NCBI GenBank assembly: GCA_007694035.1
Contig: RECM01000194.1
Span: 1 to 34,810, forward strand
DNA: 34,810 nt
DNA from: Balneolaceae bacterium
Lineage (GTDB): Bacteria > Bacteroidota > Rhodothermia > Balneolales > Cyclonatronaceae
Direction: 5' to 3'
Position 1 is the stretch's first letter; the number at the start of each line of letters is the position of its first letter. The position numbers were made by a program, and so were the translations under genes. This document shows, piece by piece, positions 7,587 through 14,644 of the stretch. The notes under the pieces were generated by a model. That model ran no database searches, was not told the DNA's origin, and worked only from the letters and a program-made list of their open reading frames with translations.

Positions 7587-8858
7587 TTATTTATCTGATT
7601 CTCCCATTACAGGGTCAACTCCGCCAATCATTACTACAGTATCGGCAATCATTTCACCGTCGAGCATAACCTCGAGTCCCTGCAGGTTGCTGAATGAGGG
7701 GGATTTTATTTTAAGCCGCCAGGGATGACCCGTTCCATCGCTTTGAATATAGAAACCAAGTTCACCCTTGGGTGCCTCAATGGCATGGTAGCATTCCACA
7801 CCGGCCGGCGGGCAAACACCGGTATCGGTCATCATAAAATCGTGGATCAGACCCTCCATCGAGTAGTAAACCTCGTCTTTTGAAGGGTAAGTTTTTTTGG
7901 CATTATCAGTACGAACCGGGCCTTTGGGCAATTTATCCAGGCACTGACGAATAATCTCTATACTCTGGGCCATCTCTTCGGTCCGGATGTAGTACCGGGC
8001 CAGGTTATCACCTTCAAGCCGTGTAGGCACTTCAAAATCGACCTCATTATAGCGGGCATAGGGCTTGAACCTGCGCATGTCGTAGGCGATCCCCGTTGCG
8101 CGGATATTGGGGCCGGTCATGCCCATTGCAATGGCATCCTCGGTGCTGATTCTGCCTACACCATCGTTACGGTCGTAAAAAATCCTGTTCTTGTTCAGAA
8201 GCTTGCCCCAGCCGGTCAGTTCTTTTGGAAATTCATCCACAAACGTGCGGATCATATCGAGGCATACAGGGCTGAGGTCATTGTGAACACCACCGATCCG
8301 GGAGTGGGATATGGTGAAACGGTGGCCGCCAAGGTTATCAAAAATGTCGTAGAGTTTTTCCCGCTCACGGAAGGTCCAGATGAAAAAAGAGATGGCTCCG
8401 GTATCCATCACCATGGCCCCGAGATAGAGCAGGTGGGATGAAATGCGTGCCAGTTCGCAGCCAATCATACGGATGTAGTGCGCCCTTTCGGGCACTTCGA
8501 TTGCGGCAATTTTCTCAACGGCGGTGCACAGTGCAACGTTGTTGCTGTAAGGCGAAAGGTAATCCATGCGGTCGGTGTAGGGCATGAACTCCTGATAGGT
8601 CTTGTTTTCGGCTATTTTTTCAATACCCCTGTGCAGATACCCGATATCCAGTTTGGTTTTCGCAATCTGCTCGCCGTCGAGTTCGATAAGCAGCCTGAGT
8701 ACACCATGTGTGGCAGGATGCTGCGGGCCCATATTCAGTACCATACGCGTGCGAAGCGGATCCGTATCGTCTACATCGATGGTGGTATGTTTGTCTTCAA
8801 GACTTTTGTACAGGGCGTTCTGGTGCTCCTTAAAAAAGGTAGGCTTGCCTTTGCCCAT
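7587..8858 (-). CDS. nuoD: NADH-quinone oxidoreductase subunit D
   Basis: This is the 49-kDa-type subunit lining the quinone-binding site. GPQHPATHGVLRLLIELDGE (residues 44-63) contains the conserved histidine loop, MDYLSPYSNN carries the quinone-site tyrosine region, and the C-terminus ends in the hydrogenase-like MIGGVDPVMGESDK. I choose the ATG ending at 8858 (423 residues) because GGAAG lies four bases upstream; in-frame ATGs at 8879 and 8942 lack a ribosome site, and the latter would overlap nuoC by 53 bases. NuoC and NuoD are separate genes here, unlike the fused E. coli NuoCD. Confidence 0.95.
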   Translation of the reverse strand: MGKGKPTFFKEHQNALYKSLEDKHTTIDVDDTDPLRTRMVLNMGPQHPATHGVLRLLIELDGEQIAKTKLDIGYLHRGIEKIAENKTYQEFMPYTDRMDYLSPYSNNVALCTAVEKIAAIEVPERAHYIRMIGCELARISSHLLYLGAMVMDTGAISFFIWTFREREKLYDIFDNLGGHRFTISHSRIGGVHNDLSPVCLDMIRTFVDEFPKELTGWGKLLNKNRIFYDRNDGVGRISTEDAIAMGMTGPNIRATGIAYDMRRFKPYARYNEVDFEVPTRLEGDNLARYYIRTEEMAQSIEIIRQCLDKLPKGPVRTDNAKKTYPSKDEVYYSMEGLIHDFMMTDTGVCPPAGVECYHAIEAPKGELGFYIQSDGTGHPWRLKIKSPSFSNLQGLEVMLDGEMIADTVVMIGGVDPVMGESDK

Positions 8859-8889
8859 TATACTTCCGGTTTCAATCATACAGCGATAA

Positions 8890-9393
8890 CTATTCTGTAT
8901 TTGGGGTGGTGCCGGGCAATTCCAGTGATCCGGGAATTCCAAGCAGTGGAAATTCTTTTCTGAGAGGGTAATACTTAAAGTCTTCCGGCATGAATATTCT
9001 TCTCAGATCGGGATGACCGTCGAAGATGATGCCAAACATGTCAAACGTTTCACGTTCGTTCCAGTTGGCTCCCGTCCAGATATCGGTTAAAGTAACAACG
9101 TGGGGATTTTCTTCCGGGATACGGATCTTGATGAAAATCCTGATCTGGAATTTCAGCGATACCAGGTTGTAAATAACCTCGAAACGGTCTTCGCTGGTGA
9201 ACCGGTCTGTGCCAATTATATCTGCAAGGTATATGAAGCGGTGATGTTCTTTCAGATAGCTGCAAACATCATGAATCGCATCTTTATCGACCCTGACGAG
9301 GGTATCGCCCTGGTATTCGGTAACCTCAAGAACGGTATCCCCGAATTTTTCACGCAGGCTGTCAACTACTTCCTGTACGGTAACATTTTCCAT
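8890..9393 (-). CDS. nuoC: NADH-quinone oxidoreductase subunit C
   Basis: This 167-residue protein matches the 30-kDa subunit family. ADIIGTDRFTSEDRFEVIYNL is the central strand region, and WTGANWNERETFDMFGIIFDGHPDLRRI is the family signature, followed by LRKEFPL. NuoC packs on NuoD in the connecting module of complex I and binds no cofactor. It starts one base after nuoB ends and is followed by nuoD after a 31-base spacer that contains the nuoD ribosome-binding site. Confidence 0.95.
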   Translation of the reverse strand: MENVTVQEVVDSLREKFGDTVLEVTEYQGDTLVRVDKDAIHDVCSYLKEHHRFIYLADIIGTDRFTSEDRFEVIYNLVSLKFQIRIFIKIRIPEENPHVVTLTDIWTGANWNERETFDMFGIIFDGHPDLRRIFMPEDFKYYPLRKEFPLLGIPGSLELPGTTPNTE

Positions 9394-9394
9394 T

Positions 9395-9880
9395 TTACAT
9401 ATCGAGCTGTAGGGAGTGTTCCTTTTTAATTTTTTCCTGAATGGTCATCAGGGCATTAAGCAATGCGTCGGGACGTGGCGGACAGCCGGATACGTAGGCA
9501 TCGACCGGCAAAAAATTATCAATACCCTGTACAACACCATAGCAGCGGTGCATACCGCCGGTCGAAGCACATGCACCCATGGCGATGCACCATTTAGGGT
9601 CGGGCATCTGGTCCCAGATACGACGGATGGCATGCGACATTTTATAAGAACACCAGCCTGCAACGATCATCAGATCACTCTGCCGTGGTGAAAAGCGCAT
9701 AACTTCTGAGCCGAACCGTGATGCATCATATTTGGGGCCGGCAAAGGCCATCATTTCGATAGCGCAGCAGGCGAGCCCCATGGGCATAGGCCAGACGGCA
9801 TTCGATCTGGCCCAATTTGTTACAAAATCCAGGGAGGTGGTTACAAAACCCTGGTTATCAAGTGATTTTTCGAGACTCAT
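9395..9880 (-). CDS. nuoB: NADH-quinone oxidoreductase subunit B
   Basis: This 161-residue subunit holds the N2 [4Fe-4S] cluster, the last carrier before quinone. Its ligands are visible as the tandem pair C38-C39 (GLACCAIEM), C104 (GACASTGG) and C133 (GCPPRP). The [11 protein letters not shown] segment is also conserved. The start overlaps the nuoA stop by four bases (ATGA type), indicating translational coupling. Length is normal and there is no sign of damage. Confidence 0.96.
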   Translation of the reverse strand: MSLEKSLDNQGFVTTSLDFVTNWARSNAVWPMPMGLACCAIEMMAFAGPKYDASRFGSEVMRFSPRQSDLMIVAGWCSYKMSHAIRRIWDQMPDPKWCIAMGACASTGGMHRCYGVVQGIDNFLPVDAYVSGCPPRPDALLNALMTIQEKIKKEHSLQLDM

Positions 9881-10272
9881 GGTTTAATATCTGGTCTGTT
9901 TTGAGGAACACGTCGCAGGTCAAAATCGATGCTGCCTTTCTTTAGTGTATAGAAAAGGCCCAACGTAAGTATGGCAATAAATACCATCATGGCCCAAAAC
10001 GTTCCGATACCAAGTTCCTGGTAACGGACCGCCCATGGATAGATGAAGATGATCTCCAGATCAAATACGATGAACTCCATCGCGACAATGTAGAAGCTCA
10101 CCGAATACCGGTCTTTGGCCTCACCCAGCGGATCCATACCGCTTTCATAAGGCTGCAGTTTGGCTGTACTTGGCCTTTTGGGCCCAAGAAGCTTTGACGC
10201 AAGCATAAATGCCAAAGAAAGAAAGGCGGCTATGCCGATTAAAATCAGGATTGGAAAATATTGTTCAAGCAT
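9877..10272 (-). CDS. nuoA: NADH-quinone oxidoreductase subunit A
   Basis: A 131-residue membrane protein of the NuoA/ND3 family has three predicted helices (about residues 5-27, 62-84 and 93-113) and the conserved loop [20 protein letters not shown], then [12 protein letters not shown] in helix 2 with its acidic residues. The loop takes part in coupling quinone chemistry to proton pumping. I prefer the ATG ending at 10272 ([10 protein letters not shown]); an upstream in-frame ATG at 10332 would add 20 poorly hydrophobic residues not typical of the family. It is the first gene of the nuoA-H unit. Confidence 0.93.
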   Translation of the reverse strand: MLEQYFPILILIGIAAFLSLAFMLASKLLGPKRPSTAKLQPYESGMDPLGEAKDRYSVSFYIVAMEFIVFDLEIIFIYPWAVRYQELGIGTFWAMMVFIAILTLGLFYTLKKGSIDFDLRRVPQNRPDIKP

Positions 10273-10366
10273 AAGATTTATTGAGCTCAAAAATACGCAT
10301 TCAGCGGGGGAAATTACGGTCAATGTGGTCAAAGATCAATTTAAAATAGTTCAGAATCATACTTTA

Positions 10367-10394
10367 TTGAAATCTCACTTATAACGTGTATAAA
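10367..10394 (+). promoter_or_regulatory. Weak sigma-70-like promoter candidate for the bifunctional nuclease gene
   Basis: TTGAAA (10367-10372), a 16-base spacer and TATAAA (10389-10394) resemble a classical -35/-10 pair about 115 bases upstream of the GTG start. Many Bacteroidota sigma factors do not use this consensus and the region is AT-rich, so a chance match is quite possible. Confidence 0.2.
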
Positions 10395-10458
10395 AAAAGA
10401 CTCTTTTGTACATTGATTACAGGATTGATCAACCCGAAACGCGTGTTTAACCCGACAA

Positions 10459-10489
10459 CAAAATTATTTAACTTAAAAGCAGTTAACAA
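10459..10489 (-). promoter_or_regulatory. Candidate Bacteroidota-type promoter for nuoA-H
   Basis: On the minus strand, TTG (10489-10487) is followed after 20 bases by TAATTTTG (10466-10459), a full match to the -7 consensus TAnnTTTG with a -33 TTG at about the expected distance. Transcription would start near 10452, leaving a leader of about 180 bases before nuoA. The same TTG-N20-TAATTTT arrangement occurs before the SRPBCC gene at 18727-18757. This is motif evidence only. Confidence 0.4.
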
Positions 10490-10507
10490 CTGATATAAGG
10501 ATTTTCG

Positions 10508-11116
10508 GTGGACAGAATACAAATGGACATATTGGGACTTTCGACAAGCCCGAGCAGCGGCGGTGCTTATGCGCTTATTTTGTCGGAGACCGAAGGGACA
10601 AAAAGACTGCCCATAATCATCGGTACATTTGAAGCACAGGCCATTGCCCTGGAGCTTGAACACATCAAGCCACCCCGGCCGATGACCCATGATCTGGTCA
10701 GGAATATTATTCAGAGTTTCAACTCGTTCGTTAAGCACATCTTCATTAATGAGCTGCGTGAAGGCACTTTCTACGCGCAGATTGTATATGATTCTGATGG
10801 TGAGCAGATCGAACAGGACGCCAGGCCAAGTGATGCCATCGCCGTAGCTATCCGTTTCAATGCCCCGATTTTTGTTTCCAAAAGCATTATTGAGGAGGCA
10901 GGTATTGAGTCGGAGCCCGAATCTTCAGCTGAAACCGCAGAGGCGGCAACACCCGGGGAAGCCGAGGATCCTATCGAATCGGCGGTGAATGTACCCAGAA
11001 GTGAAAGTGAAAGCCGGCTGCGCGACCTCGAGAAAAATCTGAAGATTGCCATCTCGGAAGAAAACTACGAGAAGGCGGCAAAAATCCGTGACGAACTGAA
11101 AAAACTGAAGGGCTGA
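10508..11116 (+). CDS. Bifunctional nuclease (DUF151/BFN) family protein with C-terminal UVR domain
   Basis: Residues 1-130 match the BFN/DUF151 family: LGLSTSPSSGGAYALIL, then KRLPIIIGTFEAQAIALEL and a DARPSDAIAVAIR motif. A variable acidic linker (about 131-160) leads to a UVR-type helical hairpin at 165-199 (RLRDLEKNLKIAISEENYEKAAKIRDELKK, quoted from 165 onward by its key features: paired helices with EENYEKAA at the turn). Family members have been reported to act as nucleases, but their cellular role in bacteria is poorly defined. The UVR hairpin mediates protein contacts in UvrB, UvrC and Clp regulators. The start is GTG at 10508, supported by AAGG eight to twelve bases upstream. bshC follows after four bases. 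Confidence 0.85.
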   Translation: MDRIQMDILGLSTSPSSGGAYALILSETEGTKRLPIIIGTFEAQAIALELEHIKPPRPMTHDLVRNIIQSFNSFVKHIFINELREGTFYAQIVYDSDGEQIEQDARPSDAIAVAIRFNAPIFVSKSIIEEAGIESEPESSAETAEAATPGEAEDPIESAVNVPRSESESRLRDLEKNLKIAISEENYEKAAKIRDELKKLKG

Positions 11117-11120
11117 TCTG

Positions 11121-12737
11121 TTGAAACTTGCAGGCACAGACCCCGAAAAACTGCAATTCAGTACTCTCTTTCTGCATTATCTCAATGGTAATGAACAGGT
11201 TACGGATTTCTTTGATTTCAGCCCCTTTGTTGATGATGATATAAAATCATGTGCGGTTGCATTACCCGAACCCGAAAACAGGGAAGCGCTGGTAAATGCC
11301 CTGAAGTCATTCAACCAGAATTTCGGGCTTCATGCAAACGCCAGGCACAATCTCGACCGCCTGGCCGAACCCGGCTCGCTCACCATTGTAACCGGGCAAC
11401 AGCTCACACTGTATGGCGGGCCGTTGTACACTATTCTCAAAACGCTGACTGCCATCCATCACTCCAGGCATTATGAAGCGATGCTTGGCCGGCCTGTAAT
11501 CCCTGTTTTCTGGCTGGCTGATGAGGACCACGATTTTGAGGAGGCGGCCACTGTTTCAGTTCCCGGCCCCTCAGGGCTGCATACTGCCAGGCTCGACCAA
11601 AAATCAGGGAACCGCAGCAGTGTTGGCCGTATTCTGCTGGGTAACGACATCAACCGGATCCGTGGTGAAATAAGCGATCTGCTGCAGGAAACGGATTTCA
11701 GTACAGAACTATGGGATCTGCTCGACGCTTGCTACAAGCCCGGTAATACATTCCGGCAGGCCATGGCCCTTTATCTTGGCAGGCTGTTTTCACGGCATGG
11801 CCTGATCTTTGCAGGAAGTGATTATCCGGAAATAAAAAAGCTTATGGTCAAGCCTCTTGCCAGGGCCATCAGTGATGCACAAACACTTCAGCAGGCACTT
11901 GAAGATGCCTCAGGTCAGATTGAAAAATCATATCACCGGCAGGCAAACGTACTCGATAACACCCTGTTTCTTCATGCAAAAGACGGTAACCGTGAACGTC
12001 TCAACAGAAGCAATGGTGACTGGCATACCGAATCCGGAAAAAACTTCAACAGCCATAAGCTGCTGGACCTGGCTGCAGAAACACCCGAAATGTTTTCGCC
12101 AAATGTCTTTTTAAGACCGGTACTGCAGGATTATTTGCTGCCCAATCTGGGTTATGTGGCAGGACCTGGTGAGATTGCCTATTACGGACAGATGAAATCA
12201 TTTTACCACGCTTTTGACCGCAAAATGCCGCTCATCATACCAAGATTGAGTGCCACTATTATTGAACCGGCGATTGAACGGATCATGAGTGGCATACCTT
12301 TCGAACTGCATAAGTACCAGGATCGGATCGAAGACCTCGAAAAAGAGTGGCTTCGCCTGTCGGACAACCCCGATGCCGACACCCTGTTTGAACAGTGGAA
12401 CAACGAGGTTGATTCCCTGAACAGCCGGTACGAACAAGAAATTGAAAAAATAGAACCAACACTCACCGATACGGCATCAAAAACAGCTGCAGAATACAAA
12501 AAATCACTCGAAAAACTGAAACAGAAGCTGATTAAAGCCATAAAATCAAAGCAGGAAACCCAGTTAAAGCGCATAGCCCGCATCAAAAATGAACTGTTCC
12601 CCGACGGTGGCCTGCAGGAGAGACAGATTGCCCATATCTATTTCATGAATAAATACGGTATTGGTATATGGGATGAACTGCTCGAAGTAATGACACCGGA
12701 GGCCTGCCGGTCTCATCAGCTTGTGTATCTTCACTGA
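11121..12737 (+). CDS. bshC: Bacillithiol biosynthesis cysteine-adding enzyme BshC
   Basis: This 538-residue protein matches BshC. An N-terminal LQFSTLFLHYLNG leads into the Rossmann core VTGQQLTLYGGPLYTILKT (residues about 92-110), with PVIPVFWLADEDHDFEEA and the FLRPVLQDYLLPNLGYVAGPGEIAYY region later. The C-terminal third (about 400-500) is rich in charged heptads, consistent with the coiled coil of the family. BshC adds cysteine to GlcN-malate in the last step of bacillithiol synthesis. The start is TTG at 11121, with GAAGG about 10 bases upstream. bshA and bshB are not in the window. Confidence 0.93.
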   Translation: MKLAGTDPEKLQFSTLFLHYLNGNEQVTDFFDFSPFVDDDIKSCAVALPEPENREALVNALKSFNQNFGLHANARHNLDRLAEPGSLTIVTGQQLTLYGGPLYTILKTLTAIHHSRHYEAMLGRPVIPVFWLADEDHDFEEAATVSVPGPSGLHTARLDQKSGNRSSVGRILLGNDINRIRGEISDLLQETDFSTELWDLLDACYKPGNTFRQAMALYLGRLFSRHGLIFAGSDYPEIKKLMVKPLARAISDAQTLQQALEDASGQIEKSYHRQANVLDNTLFLHAKDGNRERLNRSNGDWHTESGKNFNSHKLLDLAAETPEMFSPNVFLRPVLQDYLLPNLGYVAGPGEIAYYGQMKSFYHAFDRKMPLIIPRLSATIIEPAIERIMSGIPFELHKYQDRIEDLEKEWLRLSDNPDADTLFEQWNNEVDSLNSRYEQEIEKIEPTLTDTASKTAAEYKKSLEKLKQKLIKAIKSKQETQLKRIARIKNELFPDGGLQERQIAHIYFMNKYGIGIWDELLEVMTPEACRSHQLVYLH

Positions 12738-12746
12738 TCAGAAGAA

Positions 12747-13331
12747 ATGAGCATTCCGAACTACAGCGGTGATTTCACCAAAGATGAAATACGGGAAAAG
12801 GCAAAAAGCTACCGGGCTGGTCTGGATACTGCAGAAGTTGACCAGATAAGCAGATTAATTGCCCTTACTGTGCTTCAGTCAGAAGTATACCGCAAGGCTG
12901 AACATATTCTCAGCTATGCACCGATCGAAAAAAACCGCGAAATAGACACAAACCGGATAAACCATCAGATTCTGCGTGATGGCAAGGTACTGGTACTACC
13001 GAGAATGAAACCAGACAGTGAATATCTTCAACTTGTTCAGACAACAGATTTGAATCTTTTGGATAAAAATTCTTTAAGAATCCCGGAACCCACTGGAAAT
13101 CAATATATTGATATTGAAAAAATTGACCTGATCCTGGTTCCTATGCTGGCTGGAGATTACCAATTGAACCGGTTGGGTTATGGCAAAGGGTATTACGACA
13201 GGCTGCTCGGGCACTACAGCGGTAAATCTTGCGGCCTGTTGTATGATGAATGCCTGTACGACCGTATTCCCGCCGGGAAACATGACCGCCCGCTGGATTA
13301 CATCATCACCGAAAAAAGGATATTACCTTAA
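12747..13331 (+). CDS. 5-formyltetrahydrofolate cyclo-ligase
   Basis: This 194-residue protein matches the 5-FCL family. The N-terminal helix KDEIREKAKSYRAGLD is followed by a SYAPIEKNREIDT segment, and the ATP-binding/catalytic motif NRLGYGKGYYDRLL lies at residues 141-154. The enzyme uses ATP to convert 5-formyl-THF to 5,10-methenyl-THF in the cytoplasm, recycling a folate storage form. It follows bshC after nine bases and probably shares its transcript. A PspC-domain gene follows after an 87-base AT-rich gap with no clear terminator. Confidence 0.92.
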   Translation: MSIPNYSGDFTKDEIREKAKSYRAGLDTAEVDQISRLIALTVLQSEVYRKAEHILSYAPIEKNREIDTNRINHQILRDGKVLVLPRMKPDSEYLQLVQTTDLNLLDKNSLRIPEPTGNQYIDIEKIDLILVPMLAGDYQLNRLGYGKGYYDRLLGHYSGKSCGLLYDECLYDRIPAGKHDRPLDYIITEKRILP

Positions 13332-13418
13332 TGCCACAGGATATACAGAAAACAAACAGCTTGATTGTGAAGCTGATGCTTATATAACTTAATTGACGAA
13401 TTTCCGTATTTAATAATC

Positions 13419-14024
13419 ATGGAAAAAAGAAAAACCGGACAAAGCGAACCTGATCTGAGCGACGTCTTCAACGTTAGTGAAGACGAACTGGATGACACGC
13501 TGCAGGAATACCTCGAAAATATTGAAGAACAGAACGACAAAAAGAAAAAACAGTCGTTCGTCAATTTTCCTACCGTAGTGGGCGGGGTGATGCTTCTGAC
13601 CACTTTCCTCTATTTCCTGCAGAGTATCGGGCTTTTCGGCGGCCCAAACCTTGGTAACTTTCTCGATGTATTTCCGATAATAGGCGTAATACTGGTCGCC
13701 CTTATTGGTTTCGGTTTATTCAGCAGAAACCGGAAAAAAAAGAAAAAGAAAAAGGGCCGGAAAGGGGTTAAAACCAGCACCTACGACTCCGTAAATAGTG
13801 ATAGCAGCTACGATGCTTACGGGCTGAAAGTGCAAAAACGCCTTATGCGCTCAACTACAGACAAAAAACTGTTCGGGGTTTGTGGCGGCATTGCCAAATA
13901 TTTCGGGCTTGATCCTACACTCGTACGTATTATATTTGCGATCGCCATCTTTTTTTATGGCGTACCATTGGTTATCTATCTATTGATGGCCATATTCATG
14001 CCAAAAGAACCCAAAATGATTTAA
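13419..14024 (+). CDS. PspC-domain membrane protein
   Basis: The protein has 201 residues: an acidic cytoplasmic N-terminus (1-45), two membrane segments (about 51-72 and 81-101), a lysine-rich loop (R105-K115, seven consecutive lysines) and a C-terminal PspC domain (about 141-197: KLFGVCGGIAKYFGLDPTLVRIIFA and a final hydrophobic pair). PspC domains occur in envelope-stress proteins of the phage-shock type and in regulators of membrane state. No pspA or pspB is nearby, so the function here is unknown. The lysine codons form an A-rich tract including A8 (13734-13741), a potential slippage site. tmk starts two bases after the stop. Confidence 0.8.
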   Translation: MEKRKTGQSEPDLSDVFNVSEDELDDTLQEYLENIEEQNDKKKKQSFVNFPTVVGGVMLLTTFLYFLQSIGLFGGPNLGNFLDVFPIIGVILVALIGFGLFSRNRKKKKKKKGRKGVKTSTYDSVNSDSSYDAYGLKVQKRLMRSTTDKKLFGVCGGIAKYFGLDPTLVRIIFAIAIFFYGVPLVIYLLMAIFMPKEPKMI

Positions 14025-14026
14025 CA

Positions 14027-14644
14027 GTGCTGGTATCATTTGAAGGAATCGACGGGAGCGGTAAATCAACCCAGATCAGGTATCTGATTCATCGCCTCGA
14101 ACAGGAGGGAATACAACATAAAGTATTCCGCGAACCCGGTGGAACAGAATTATCGGAAGCTATCAGGGCTTTACTGCTGAACCCGGAAATGGTGATCAAT
14201 CCGGTCGCCGAATTATTGCTTTTTTCGGCTGCGCGGTCTCAGCTGGTTTCCGAACAGGTAATACCACTGCTCAACGAGGGGTATGTTGTTATACTTGACC
14301 GTTTTTTCGATTCAACCACAGCTTACCAGGGGTATGGCAGAAGCAGCCTTCCCATTAATGAGATTCGGGAAATGAACCGGATTGCTTCTCACGGCCTGCT
14401 TCCCGATGTCACATTCTATCTTAAAATCGAGCCCGGCGATGCCCATGAGCGAACGGTAGGCCTTCGTAAGGACAGGATGGAAAATTCCGGCGACCGGTTC
14501 TATGAGCTGGTTGCATCGGGCTATAACGAACTTGCCACCAATGAAAAACGGTTCAAAACACTTGATGGGCGACGTTCGGAGCAGGAACTTCATGATCAGA
14601 TCTGGCTTCATCTGTCGCACCTGATGAAGGAAGATCTATCTTAG
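14027..14644 (+). CDS. tmk: Thymidylate kinase
   Basis: This 205-residue enzyme phosphorylates dTMP to dTDP. The P-loop EGIDGSGKST is at residues 6-15, the DRF motif at 91-93 followed by DSTTAYQGYG, and the lid region LRKDRMENSGDRFYE near 147-161. Its length is standard. The start is GTG at 14027, two bases after the PspC gene stop, so coupling is likely. Its last 92 bases overlap, tail to tail, the 3' end of the MMPL exporter gene on the opposite strand; both frames stay open there. Confidence 0.94.
   Translation: MLVSFEGIDGSGKSTQIRYLIHRLEQEGIQHKVFREPGGTELSEAIRALLLNPEMVINPVAELLLFSAARSQLVSEQVIPLLNEGYVVILDRFFDSTTAYQGYGRSSLPINEIREMNRIASHGLLPDVTFYLKIEPGDAHERTVGLRKDRMENSGDRFYELVASGYNELATNEKRFKTLDGRRSEQELHDQIWLHLSHLMKEDLS

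Noticed and set aside
8859-8942. Upstream start of nuoD adding 28 residues
   Set aside because: It would overlap nuoC by 53 bases, encodes no conserved residues and lacks a ribosome-binding site; GGAAG precedes the ATG at 8858.
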